IMG/VR virus record: IMGVR_UViG_3300000405_000981
Coordinates: 1 to 23,906 of that record
Reading direction: 5' to 3' (one strand)
Origin: a virus
Length of the DNA stretch: 23,906 nucleotides
The position numbers and the translations under genes were made by a program. This document shows, piece by piece, positions 6,983 through 16,200 of the stretch; the stretch's first letter is position 1, and each line of letters begins with the position of its first letter. The notes under the pieces are model-generated. The model made no database searches. It was not told where the DNA came from and saw only the letters and a list, made by a program, of their open reading frames with translations.

Positions 6983-7818
6983 GATCGCTTCCATTTCTTG
7001 CCAGCTTGCATAGTGGCAATCCATTCGTCACGCGGTGGGAGGTTCTTGAAGTCTTCGAACTCGATCGCGTGCTTCAAGTGTCCCTTGAAATTATGACCGA
7101 AGAACTCGGAAATGGCCGAGTAAGTCTCGTAATTGTTCGCAGACTTGTTGCTGTTCTCGATCGAATCGGGTCTTTGAGTGTAAATCGTGAGCACCTGTGG
7201 GATCACATAACCGTGATAGCCCAGGGACATGAAATACAGCCATAGCCAGTAATCAAACGCCGATCGGTATTGTTCGGAACGAGCGAACATTAAGTCCCAG
7301 TCTAGGGACTTCTTGAAGGCCGGATCATTCCGCCAACACACTTGAGGGCCTGCCCAACACTCACGACTCATTAGTTCAAAGTCGAAGAGCGGCTTAATAC
7401 CACCGCCAAGTGGAACGCCATGATCGTCGATGACATGAATGCCAGCATATCCGAAACCAATCTTGCGACCGGCGTGCATGCCGCTGGTAGCAAAGCTCAT
7501 GTGCTTATGAAACTCAGTAGTAGTAGTCGGTGCGTGGTAATCGTCTGTGTTGCTATTGATCACGAAATCGCCAGTGGCACTCTGCCAAGCTCTTAGCCAC
7601 GACGTACCGTACCATTCTCGCGTTGGCCAATAAAGATACTTGACTCGCAAGTCAAGCTCGGCCCACTTCCTACCAATGATGTCATCGGTGCCAGGAGAAG
7701 CGGGATTCATAACAACGATCTCGAAGTCGGGATCCGTTTGCTTTTCAAGCAAGTCGGCAATATGCCGATCAAGATAAGAACCTGAATCAAAAGTAGACAC
7801 CAAGTAACTAATTTTCAT
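6979..7818 (-). CDS. GT2-family glycosyltransferase
   Basis: A 279-residue GT-A enzyme. It starts with KISYLVSTFDSGSYLDRHI, the classic GT2 nucleotide-binding strand and loop, and reads VVMNPASPGTDD near residues 35-46. At about 84-93, GDFVINSNTDD occupies the position of the metal-binding acidic motif. The segment WDLMFARSEQYRSAFDYWLWLYFMSLGY resembles the acceptor-side block of chain-type GT2 enzymes. There is no membrane segment, so it is likely soluble. It follows a 23-base gap after the other GT2-like gene and overlaps the cupin by ATGA. The upstream ribosome binding site is weak (GGTCACAG). Confidence 0.85.
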   Translation of the reverse strand: MKISYLVSTFDSGSYLDRHIADLLEKQTDPDFEIVVMNPASPGTDDIIGRKWAELDLRVKYLYWPTREWYGTSWLRAWQSATGDFVINSNTDDYHAPTTTTEFHKHMSFATSGMHAGRKIGFGYAGIHVIDDHGVPLGGGIKPLFDFELMSRECWAGPQVCWRNDPAFKKSLDWDLMFARSEQYRSAFDYWLWLYFMSLGYHGYVIPQVLTIYTQRPDSIENSNKSANNYETYSAISEFFGHNFKGHLKHAIEFEDFKNLPPRDEWIATMQAGKKWKRS

Positions 7819-7841
7819 ATCTGTGACCGTCCAGGTCTAGC

Positions 7842-8951
7842 TTAACAGGATCCTACATGAGCCCAGGAATCACCAAGCTTATTTAACCCGGCGTCTTGCG
7901 GATTACCACACGGCATATCTATCGGCGGTAACATCAACGTCATTCCATTATGGTAGTGGTGCATATGCGGCTGCGACTGTCGAGTCATACAGAGCCAGAT
8001 GTTACCGTACTCTTCGCCAGCAAGTACCTTAGAATAGAATTGATCGCTGTCCCACTTTGGGATATTGGTATGATCACACTCAAACTCAGGATCTAGCTTT
8101 CCATACAGTGTATGTGCGTGCATTACTTTTGGATGAAGTCCAGTAAATTCCAATACTGGCTCGGTCTTAGAAAACCAATCCTTAACCTTCTGATCAAACT
8201 TCTTGTTGGCGGCACCATGTGCCGCGAGTTCCTTCTCGTAGTATTCCTGCTTGGCTTTCATAATGTCATTCATGTTCGAACGAGCATAGCCATAGTGGAA
8301 AATGAAAAAGTCATTCAGCATCACTCTACGATGCTGATAGTGAGGCGAGAAATATGTACAGTGACCAGCCGGATCTGTTACAATAGGATGACTATTGTAC
8401 TTCATGCCACGCACGTACTTGAAAACACGCTGATGCTGCGGTTGCCATTCAGGACCGGGCACAGCAACGTGATTGAAGTCACGATAGAAATGTAGGAAGT
8501 TCGGCACAAACTCACAGGCCGCAGGATTAAGATCAATAGCACTACGAAGACGTTCAATGTCCTGCGGCCTGTAGAACTCGTCAGCGTCATTGATCAAAAT
8601 CCAATCACCGGGAATGGACATATCCAAGAACGTCTGCTTCATCTCTTCCAAGTTTTTCCAATGCTTGTTGATAGAGATGATAACAACCTTTTTCTTGGGG
8701 TCGTGATTCGCTTTGAAGTCCGCTAGGATTTCACGAGTCTTGTCGATCGAATGCCCATCGGGCGTCGATCGAGGGTTGTTTGCGACCGCCCCTTCGATAA
8801 CTAGGATGCGGTCTACCTGATCATAGATCGAACGCAGAACCAAGGGAGCAAACTCTTCTTCGTTCAGCATCTGAATACACTGTACCAATCGCGGCTTGCG
8901 ATTCACTCGCTCCGCAATCGACTTCATTTGTGGTTCATAAAACTGATTCAT
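7842..8951 (-). CDS. GT2-like glycosyltransferase with DADEF motif
   Basis: A 369-residue protein with a GT-A N-terminal domain. QCIQMLNEEEFAPLVLRS near residues 24-41 and ILVIEGAV correspond to the GT2 donor-site strands. GDWILINDADEFYRPQD around 115-131 holds the DxD (Asp122/Asp124) plus the DEF triad seen in many viral and bacterial GT2-like enzymes. The C-terminal half (about 140-369) is rich in His, Tyr and Trp, ends in HVGSC, and is not assigned; it may bind the acceptor. The start overlaps the upstream stop as ATGA. Confidence 0.8.
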   Translation of the reverse strand: MNQFYEPQMKSIAERVNRKPRLVQCIQMLNEEEFAPLVLRSIYDQVDRILVIEGAVANNPRSTPDGHSIDKTREILADFKANHDPKKKVVIISINKHWKNLEEMKQTFLDMSIPGDWILINDADEFYRPQDIERLRSAIDLNPAACEFVPNFLHFYRDFNHVAVPGPEWQPQHQRVFKYVRGMKYNSHPIVTDPAGHCTYFSPHYQHRRVMLNDFFIFHYGYARSNMNDIMKAKQEYYEKELAAHGAANKKFDQKVKDWFSKTEPVLEFTGLHPKVMHAHTLYGKLDPEFECDHTNIPKWDSDQFYSKVLAGEEYGNIWLCMTRQSQPHMHHYHNGMTLMLPPIDMPCGNPQDAGLNKLGDSWAHVGSC

Positions 8952-9292
8952 TCTACATCATCCTCTTTACGTAGCTTGCGTCCTGATTCACGCTGCTTAT
9001 CACTAACACTATCGTCAATCATTTCATTATAGTCTGCCTCGCTAGGAATGCCCGGCGGACGCACACCTTTTTTGCCACCCGGTCTGAACTGCCAAAGTGG
9101 ACAACTCTTAGATGTACAGGCAACTACATCAGCACGGCAGCCGCCCATGCAAGACAAACAAAACAACTGAATGGCGGCGGTACGACTACCTTGATAATCT
9201 GCCTTAAGACCGCGTTTCGGATACGAAACACGCATCTCGTTTTCAAGACGATTTGTTAGGTTATACTTAGCTATTCTCTTGGACGGTTTCAT
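8948..9292 (-). CDS. small cysteine-rich phage protein
   Basis: A 114-residue protein with a compact cysteine module: AIQLFCLSCMGGCRADVVACTSKSC followed by PLWQFRPG, with Cys45, Cys48, Cys52, Cys59 and Cys64. The same A-I-x(4)-C-xx-C-x-GG...C....CPL..FR.G pattern recurs in small phage and plasmid proteins of unknown function. It probably binds zinc. The N-terminus is basic and the C-terminus charged, so a nucleic-acid or protein adaptor role is possible. I chose ATG 9292 (AGGAG twelve bases upstream), which overlaps the previous gene by 26 bases; an ATG at 9235 is the alternative. Confidence 0.75.
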   Translation of the reverse strand: MKPSKRIAKYNLTNRLENEMRVSYPKRGLKADYQGSRTAAIQLFCLSCMGGCRADVVACTSKSCPLWQFRPGGKKGVRPPGIPSEADYNEMIDDSVSDKQRESGRKLRKEDDVE

Positions 9293-10502
9293 TGAATCTC
9301 ACGACTCCTGTTTGTTTCCACATATCGAGCATCGTATGAATTTGTTTCGTAATTATAGACGAAATACGTCTGTAGTCATGCTTCTGTCCAACAAGCTTGG
9401 CGTTCTCACGCCGCGTCAAAACAGACCTCCATTGTTCTTTATTGGAATCGTCAAGCACTCCTTCTTTGTCTCCCTTGCGAAGGAAATGAAAGTTACGCAT
9501 GACCATGGCCATTTCTGGAACACATGGCTCGAAACACTGTTCGACACCAGTGTAAAGTCCTGGATCACTATGAGGCGTATCAAAGAAGTATGTTGGCATA
9601 CCACCATATACGAGAGCATTATCACGAGTCACGAAATCCGCCATACCACCAGCGACATTTGTGATTACTGTCTTGCCATATCCAAGAGCATCAAAAACGG
9701 GGATACCCCATCCTTCGGCACGAGAAGAACAAACGTAAGCGTCGCCACGAGCATGAAGACTATGAAGCTCGTCATCGCTCATTGTGAATACTAACGGCAA
9801 CACGGGCGGAAAACGATCAGCAGGAATGCGGCAACGTTGACGAATATTCTGAATGTATTGCTTAACTTGCTCTTGCTCATTATTCCGTCCAGACATCTGA
9901 ATGTACGTTTTAAGAACAAGCAAAACTTCGTCTGGACGGTCCCAGAAGGCCGCATGATAAGCACGTAACAGGGCGTCAATCCCCTTCTTGTTACTCAACT
10001 GACAGATGTTGTAGAACACCGTGCGGTCGCCAGCGTGCTCAAGAGTGTACGGCTCATACTGCTTGGTGTATACATCTTCGTCACATGGAAGACCGCACAC
10101 AACAATAGGCTTAACCACGCCAGAGTTAAGCATCGCTTCTGCGTTAGATTTAGATGGCACCATCAAGAAGTCAAACTCATTAGCCTTGGCTACCCAAGAC
10201 AACTGCATATGACTGCTTTCTAAGAACGTATACAATCCATTCAGGATGCCAGGAATTGGTACAGCCTCGACATTACATGTTGTCATTTGAATAGCTACAT
10301 CAACATCCTGCAAATCTCTTGCGAGAACGGCGGATAGCCAAGCGTCTGGCTTGAAAGCCTGACCAACGTCTAGCTGATCGTATTTAAGTGCCCGTGCTGT
10401 CACGACAATATTATCATCTTGCAAGAGCGTACGCAGAAAGATACGTGAGGCATGAGCGAATCCACTAAAATCCAATAGCGGGCCAGTGAATAGTAATTTC
10501 AT
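9267..10502 (-). CDS. GT4-like glycosyltransferase (GT-B)
   Basis: A 411-residue GT-B enzyme starting MKLLFTGPLLDFSGFAHASR. The C-terminal Rossmann domain begins near residue 160 (TVFYNICQLSNKKGIDALLRAY) and has the donor-site block SSRAEGWGIPVFDALGYGKTVI around 259-280. Glu263 is followed seven residues later by Asp271, a conservative change from the usual EX7E. Basic C-terminal helices (HDYRRISSIITKQIH) follow. It overlaps both neighbours (ATGA upstream, 26 bases downstream). Like the other island enzymes it lacks membrane segments and should act in the cytoplasm. Substrates are unknown. Confidence 0.87.
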   Translation of the reverse strand: MKLLFTGPLLDFSGFAHASRIFLRTLLQDDNIVVTARALKYDQLDVGQAFKPDAWLSAVLARDLQDVDVAIQMTTCNVEAVPIPGILNGLYTFLESSHMQLSWVAKANEFDFLMVPSKSNAEAMLNSGVVKPIVVCGLPCDEDVYTKQYEPYTLEHAGDRTVFYNICQLSNKKGIDALLRAYHAAFWDRPDEVLLVLKTYIQMSGRNNEQEQVKQYIQNIRQRCRIPADRFPPVLPLVFTMSDDELHSLHARGDAYVCSSRAEGWGIPVFDALGYGKTVITNVAGGMADFVTRDNALVYGGMPTYFFDTPHSDPGLYTGVEQCFEPCVPEMAMVMRNFHFLRKGDKEGVLDDSNKEQWRSVLTRRENAKLVGQKHDYRRISSIITKQIHTMLDMWKQTGVVRFNETVQENS

Positions 10503-12304
10503 ACAAACTCCTGCGACTTCTTCGTCGGCAAAGCCGACAGCTTACCACCCATTTCAAGTCGCACTTGATCACGCATCTTGCTAGCACTTGATTGCTGATT
10601 ACCGATCGAGACAAATTGCTGCATGAGTTGATCGCGTGTTACGCCCTGTTGAATGTGAGAGATCCACATTTTGGCTCCTTCGGTATCCACCGAAGGATAC
10701 TTAAGAATGTTCAAGTATAGCCAATTCACAAACTGCTCATCGCTAAGGTTAGCCGGAACAGGAATGCTACGCACTTCGTCAACCTGAGCGATGGGACTAT
10801 CCCATGTGTCGGCACGATCCAAAATTTTGACATTATCCAACACGTACTCCCACTGATGCCACAACTCATCCCAGTTGTAGTTTTCTTCAACGCATTCACG
10901 AGCCTCGTTACTAAGTGCCGCTAGACGCACTGGATCCTTAATCATGTTACGCATTTTAAGTGCTAGATCAGCGATATCAGGCAACGCCCTCTTGCATGAA
11001 GTTTCAGGTTCATAATAGTATCTATCAACGTTAATTACTTCACCACCCTTGTGGCACGTATAATTACGTTCATTGATATCAGATTCCTTGAAATGAGAGT
11101 AATCAGGGTAACGGCCCTTCTCTCGCATGGCGGTGTAATCCATAACCAAGGCTGGGACACCACAAGCCTTGGCTTCTTGAATAGGCATGCCGTCGCCTTC
11201 ACAAATAGAACACTGAACGTAAACATCCATCAGATTGTATAGCTTAGCTAGATCGTTGCGGTCGAAGCCAACACTCGTGCTCGGCGGCGAAGCGTCCGTC
11301 TTGCCGCAATAACAGCACGGTAGCTTAATGCGTCCTTCTTGAACCGGACGACCAAAGAGGTTGGCGGCAAAAGTGACAGACGGCTGCTTACAAGAATGAC
11401 AATAGAGAGATTGCAAGACGCTACCGCGAATGCCCTTATGATGATTGGCCATCCACTCATAACGATCTAGGCGTGCTACGTGACGAGGATAGTCATATGA
11501 ATGCATGTTGTCTGGCCAACACGAATGAATGAGTAATACAGCCTTGTCAACTTGTGACTCGCCCTTATACTTATTCTTCATTAACGCAAAAGCGTCAATA
11601 AGATCGGGATAGAGTTTGCGACTTTGATTACGCATAACGGTACCAATAATGGGTACGTCAGCGGCCAAATTCCAGTGTTCGCGACTCGTCTTCTTGTCAG
11701 TTGGCTTGAAAGAGTTAATGTCTACGCCAGGACGCATCGGCTTCGGGAAAATCTTCATGGCACGCTTCCCGTTTGTAGCTAGCGAAGATTGGCGACGCAA
11801 CGTATGAATGCCATAATCCGAATACGCCAAAACCATGTTGGCATTTTCATATGACTGAATCCACTCTTCTTGTTGAGGTTCAGCGTCAACCGTTGGCATT
11901 ACAAGCCACTTGTACCATGAGCGAAAGATGTTACGTTCTTGGAATTCAAGCATCCACCAGTCACGAATATCAATAACGATATCCGGCTTAAAATCAACAA
12001 GAGCGTAAGCAAACTTGTGTTCACCAAACTGATTAGTGTTTTGTCCGCGTGTACGTGGGTGCGGACTTGGCTGTTGAAAAACTCGATTCTCTTCATCAGT
12101 GGTTGGCATCACGCCATAAAAACGCCAACGACCAGCAATAAACTCTTGTACACGAGGATCGTCCTGACGTGCATACGAGCCAAGCTCAGCAATTTCATAC
12201 TTGCCTGTAGCGGCTAATCGAGGCAACAACTCACGATAGTAGGTTGAAAAACCAGTACTCAAAAAACTAGCTTCACCAACAAATAGAATTCGTTTCTTAT
12301 ACAT
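10499..12304 (-). CDS. long GT-B glycosyltransferase with inserted CxxC pair and DUF4214-like C-terminus
   Basis: A 601-residue protein. KRILFVGEASFLSTGFSTYYREL opens a GT-B N-domain, GTVMRNQSRK near 221-230 starts the C-domain, and SICEGDGMPIQEAKACGVPALV (366-387) is the donor site with Glu369/Glu377 in EX7E spacing. Between these, residues about 300-335 carry CHSC (302/305) and CCYC (330/333), a zinc-ribbon-like insertion not normal for this fold. Residues about 522-570 (DEQFVNWLYLNILKYPSVD...GAKMWISHIQQG) match DUF4214, usually found in secreted or glycan-related proteins. The tail is basic. The start ATG shares one base with the sigma factor stop (TAATG). It is the longest island enzyme and follows the sigma gene, so it may be expressed first in the island. 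Confidence 0.87.
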   Translation of the reverse strand: MYKKRILFVGEASFLSTGFSTYYRELLPRLAATGKYEIAELGSYARQDDPRVQEFIAGRWRFYGVMPTTDEENRVFQQPSPHPRTRGQNTNQFGEHKFAYALVDFKPDIVIDIRDWWMLEFQERNIFRSWYKWLVMPTVDAEPQQEEWIQSYENANMVLAYSDYGIHTLRRQSSLATNGKRAMKIFPKPMRPGVDINSFKPTDKKTSREHWNLAADVPIIGTVMRNQSRKLYPDLIDAFALMKNKYKGESQVDKAVLLIHSCWPDNMHSYDYPRHVARLDRYEWMANHHKGIRGSVLQSLYCHSCKQPSVTFAANLFGRPVQEGRIKLPCCYCGKTDASPPSTSVGFDRNDLAKLYNLMDVYVQCSICEGDGMPIQEAKACGVPALVMDYTAMREKGRYPDYSHFKESDINERNYTCHKGGEVINVDRYYYEPETSCKRALPDIADLALKMRNMIKDPVRLAALSNEARECVEENYNWDELWHQWEYVLDNVKILDRADTWDSPIAQVDEVRSIPVPANLSDEQFVNWLYLNILKYPSVDTEGAKMWISHIQQGVTRDQLMQQFVSIGNQQSSASKMRDQVRLEMGGKLSALPTKKSQEFV

Positions 12305-12963
12305 TATGCCGCGTCCTCAAGGGCTCGCTTGATTCTGGTCTTAAGACAGGTCTCCTTTTTGGAAACCGCCCTTCTTGAAATATGAAGAATAGCCGCTATC
12401 TGTTCTACAGAGAGGCCACCCAGTATGCGTCTATAAAGGATGATACGATCTGTCTCGTCCTTTACAACACTGTCTAGTATATCCTTGATCGAGAAATCAT
12501 TCTCAATACCGTCTACCGTGATATCTTCTTTGACTTGTGTATAGTGTCTACGACTATAGGTCATACGCAGGTCGCGAGCATGATCTGCATCGAAATTGCG
12601 ACCATACTTGTTAGTTAACGTAACTGCAATCTCTTCGTCACTCTGTCCTTTTTCGTGCAATTTTGACGCCATAGACGCCAAGGCAGTCGTTCTAAAATCA
12701 ACTGTCAATACACCAATAAAACGAGCCGCCTCGTTAAAGATCGCGTTTCGAATGGAGCTTGTAACAAACGACTTGATGTTACTACCAGATGAAGGATCAT
12801 ATGCTTTAACCGCTCGTAAAACAGCCATATCTCCAACCTGATACAAGTCGTTGACATCAAGCGTCGCAGATGAGCAACAGGCACGTTTAGCAATGTAGCG
12901 AACAAAGGGATGATACTGTTCAAGAATCTGTGCTACTATGTCGTCAGGTACATCAACCATCAT
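12304..12963 (-). CDS. sigma-70-family RNA polymerase sigma factor
   Basis: A 219-residue protein with regions 2 and 4 only, the size of phage or extracytoplasmic-type sigma factors. Region 2 (about 14-85) reads YHPFVRYIAKRAC...DVNDLYQVGDMAVLRAVKAYDPSSG..IKSFVTSSIRNAI, matching the core-binding and -10-recognition helices. Region 4 (about 170-215) reads RIILYRRILGGLSVEQIAAILHISRRAVSKKE, a helix-turn-helix for -35 or activator contact. It should direct host RNA polymerase to phage promoters. The ATG at 12963 has AGAGGA seven bases upstream and a strong promoter candidate just ahead. It sits between the replication genes and the glycosylation island. A gp55-like late role is inference. Confidence 0.92.
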   Translation of the reverse strand: MMVDVPDDIVAQILEQYHPFVRYIAKRACCSSATLDVNDLYQVGDMAVLRAVKAYDPSSGSNIKSFVTSSIRNAIFNEAARFIGVLTVDFRTTALASMASKLHEKGQSDEEIAVTLTNKYGRNFDADHARDLRMTYSRRHYTQVKEDITVDGIENDFSIKDILDSVVKDETDRIILYRRILGGLSVEQIAAILHISRRAVSKKETCLKTRIKRALEDAA

Positions 12964-12986
12964 ATCTAAGTCCTCTATCCATCATT

Positions 12987-13015
12987 ATGATATCACCAAT
13001 CAACATAACTGTCAC
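12987..13015 (-). promoter_or_regulatory. sigma-70-type promoter ahead of the sigma factor gene
   Basis: On the minus strand GTGACA (13015-13010; five of six to TTGACA) is followed by exactly 17 bases and TATCAT (12992-12987; five of six to TATAAT). Transcription would start near 12980, leaving a leader of about 17 bases that contains AGAGGA (12976-12971). It overlaps the stop of the upstream 71-residue gene, one of the few gaps in the operon. Confidence 0.5.
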
Positions 13016-13227
13016 TTAGTTTTTCGTTTTTGTGTGGGAGGAATTCGTCTAAACCACATGAGCGGTACAGAGAATGGATAAAGTGGTTCCCAGCCGTTTT
13101 TTGATCGTGCGTTAATTGCTTTCTTGATGATGACATTAAGATCTTCAACCTTTGCCATACCCAATTCAACAAGTTTGCGTTGATCTTCCGTGAGACCAAT
13201 ATCTTCAAAATCGTATTCGTAATTCAT
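13012..13227 (-). CDS. small phage protein, DUF4177-like ending
   Basis: A 71-residue protein with ATGA overlap to the DnaE stop. It has an acidic N-terminus (NYEYDFEDIGLTEDQ), a helix with KAINARSKNGWEPLYPF, and ends in VPLMWFRRIPPTQKRKTK. The order NGWEPL...PFSVPLMWFRR resembles the C-terminal half of small DUF4177-type proteins common in phages, but the match is only by eye. The basic tail could bind nucleic acid. A second reading frame of similar size overlaps it (13208-12993) but lacks a fitting start. Its stop overlaps the -35 element of the sigma factor promoter. Confidence 0.65.
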   Translation of the reverse strand: MNYEYDFEDIGLTEDQRKLVELGMAKVEDLNVIIKKAINARSKNGWEPLYPFSVPLMWFRRIPPTQKRKTK

Positions 13228-16200
13228 TTAAGTCTTTCCACAACGTCGGCGATCAGTGAGCCACGATCATCAACTTTACCTTTAATGCGAATGACATTGC
13301 CAGATTCCAAAAGCCCTTTAGATAGAGCAAATGTTCTTGGAAAAACGACGATGTTGTCCATTTGATAGGTATTGTCACGAGCCGTCACAAAGGCCATGTC
13401 ATCACCCTTCTTGGTTGTAATTTGACGTACGCTATCAACACATACGGCAATCTCGAAAGCCATATCAGCAGATGCGTTCTTCACTAAGTCCACGCACTTG
13501 TGGCGGGCTTTGTAGATGTCGGCTTCGCTACCACTAAGTGAAATACCAAGATAAAACTGCTCCCAGGCAATGCGTTGAGCCTTACTGTCAAAGAGTTCGC
13601 CAGCATCGTACTCTTGTAATAGCTCACGAATTGTAGCACGACGACGTACGTTCGGAATTGTCACGCCATATTTCTCTTTAATCTGATCAACCTTGTTGTC
13701 ATCGGACAATGATTTCACGAAACGCACCCAATCAGTGACATCAGTTTCAATTTGCATCAACTGCGTCACAGTCTCGCGTTCCTTGTCGGTCAAATTGTCA
13801 AGCAACTTCAAACGTGAAATGCCACGAACGCGATTTTCTTGCACGTCATCAAGTGCTCCACCTTTAATGAACGCCATCATAGTGGCACTCGTCACCTTAC
13901 TCTTGGTGGTCGCCCACTTCCAGATGATCTCGTCGAAAGTCTTGAGTCCCTTCGATAACTTGATCATGTCGCCTACAGCGGCCACACCAACACCCTTAAG
14001 GGCTGTGAGACCGAAAGCGATATGCCTGTCTGTGACCACATCGAAGTCTTTATTTGCGTGCGTAACACGAGGCGGTGTGACTTCGATACCAAATAGTTTG
14101 GCATCGTACACCAAACCACTCAGTTTCTCGGCTTCGCCGTCTGAATTCGAAAGCTTAGCACACAAGAACTCAACCGTATAGTTGGCTTTGAGATAAGCGG
14201 TCTCATACGCCATCAAAGCATAACCGATACCGTGAGATTTGTTAAATCCATACCCCGCGAACTTATCAATGTAGCTCCAGATAGCCAAGGCAATGTCAGG
14301 GTCTATGCCACTCTTACTGCACCCAGTAATAAACACCTGCTCCCACTTCTTCATCTCTTCGGGCTTCTTCTTGCCCATCGCCTTACGCACCTTGTCGGCG
14401 TCGATCAAAGACATGCCAGCAAGTACACGACAGATCTCAATTACCTGTTCTTGATATAAAAGACCTGAATAGGTGTTCTTGAGAATAGGCTCAAGAGCAG
14501 GATGAATATAGGTCGGATCCGCCCCCTTCATCTTCACGTCGCGATATTGAGTTGCCATACCAGAGTCAAGCGGACCAGGACGAATAATACTACATAAGTC
14601 ACTTAGCTGTTCTATACTTTCCGGCCTAAGATTCTTGCTCCATGTTCTACCAAGCTGCTTTTCGATCTGGAAAACACCAACTGTAAACCCTTGGCCAATC
14701 ATAGCATAAGTAACCGGATCATCCAAAGGCATGGAAGCACGAGCAATATCAATCTTGCGACGCTCAGCAACCAAATCCATGGTAACCTGAATGTCATCAA
14801 GAGTGTTCAAGCCCAAGATGTCCAGCTTAAGCAGATTCAAAGAATCGACCGTGTTCATGTCCCAGCCGAAAATTAGATCGCCATCCTTTGAACGAGTCAA
14901 CGGATAGGCACTCTCGTCGAACGGAACGTCCGAGATCACAACGGCAGCGGCGTGCAAGCCGGTTGACTTGTAGCAACCTTCGAGGGCACGAGCGATGGTG
15001 AACCATGGCTTGTACTTCTCGGCGTATTCCTTGAGTTCCTTGACGGACTCGATAGCCTCGTCCAGACTGATAGCAACGTGCTCGTCGTTCTTCGCAGGAA
15101 CCAACGCGGTGATCTTGTTAGCCTCATCGAACGGCATGTTATACACACGAAACACTTCCTTGAGCACGGCTCTCGCTTGCAAACCATTGAAGGTTACAAG
15201 CTGAGCAACGTTGCCAGCACCGAAGCGATTACGAACATACTCCAAGACCTTCTGACGCTTCGAACGTGGCACGTCCGTGTCGATGTCAGGCAATCCATCA
15301 CGTCCCTTGTTCAGGAAGCGTTCCCAAATCAAGCCGTACTGGAGTGGATCAATGTCGGTAATCCCGAGGGCGTAACTCACAAGGCTACCACCAGCAGAGC
15401 CACGGCCACGCCCGAGTAAGATTTCCTTACTGTGAATCCACGAGATCACGTCGTGAACGATGAGGAAGTAGTCAGAGAACCCCATTTCGCGAATGTCATT
15501 CAATTCACGATCGAGACGATCCTGATAGTCTTGTTCTGATCCAGCAACCTTGAGAATACGAGAAAGCCCATCGTTGGCAATCTCAACCAAATACTCATCA
15601 GAAGTCTTGCCATCTGGCACGAAAGCGTACTTAGGTAAGCGTCTCTTGTTAATGTCAATCGTGACGTTACAACGCTCAGCAATCTCATTCGTAACGTCAA
15701 GCTCAGCTTCTTGTAGACCAGCCGCAAGCATTTGCTCGCGAGACTTGATGTAGTATTCTTCGTGCGAAAAGTCAGTGTACGTGAGCTTACTGTAGGCATT
15801 CTCGCTCATAGCCAGCAACGTCTTATGAGACTCCGCGTCATGCTGATGAACGTAGTGAACGTTGCCGGTCGCCACGGTCTTAATGCCATACTTGAGTGCC
15901 ATAGTACGCAAGCGACTATTGATCTGTTCTTGCTGCACTAAGCCAGTAGATTGCACTTCGAGGAAGAAATGAGATTGATCGTAGATCTTCAAGAAGCGAC
16001 GTACCATGCCCTCGGCTTTAAAAATAGCTGCGGGCTCAACGTCATTGCCGCCCTCAGTAGGCTTATCATACAGATGCTTTGCAATCACACCATCAAGACT
16101 ACCGCCAGTCAAACAAATCACACCCTCTTTGTACTTTTCAAGCAACTTAAAGTCAACACGGGGATTGTAATAATAGTTAGCTTCGCTATTCGCCTCCGAA

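Noticed and set aside
9279-9794. Plus-strand open frame of 171 codons
   Set aside because: It lies wholly opposite the GT4-like gene, whose motifs are clear. The peptide has no recognisable family and a low-quality composition.
12993-13208. Minus-strand 71-codon frame overlapping the small gene before the sigma factor
   Set aside because: The other frame (13227-13012) has the ATGA junction with DnaE and a plausible protein; this one has neither.
13693-14181. Plus-strand open frame of 162 codons
   Set aside because: Antisense to the DnaE C-terminal half; Ser/Thr-rich shadow translation with no motif.
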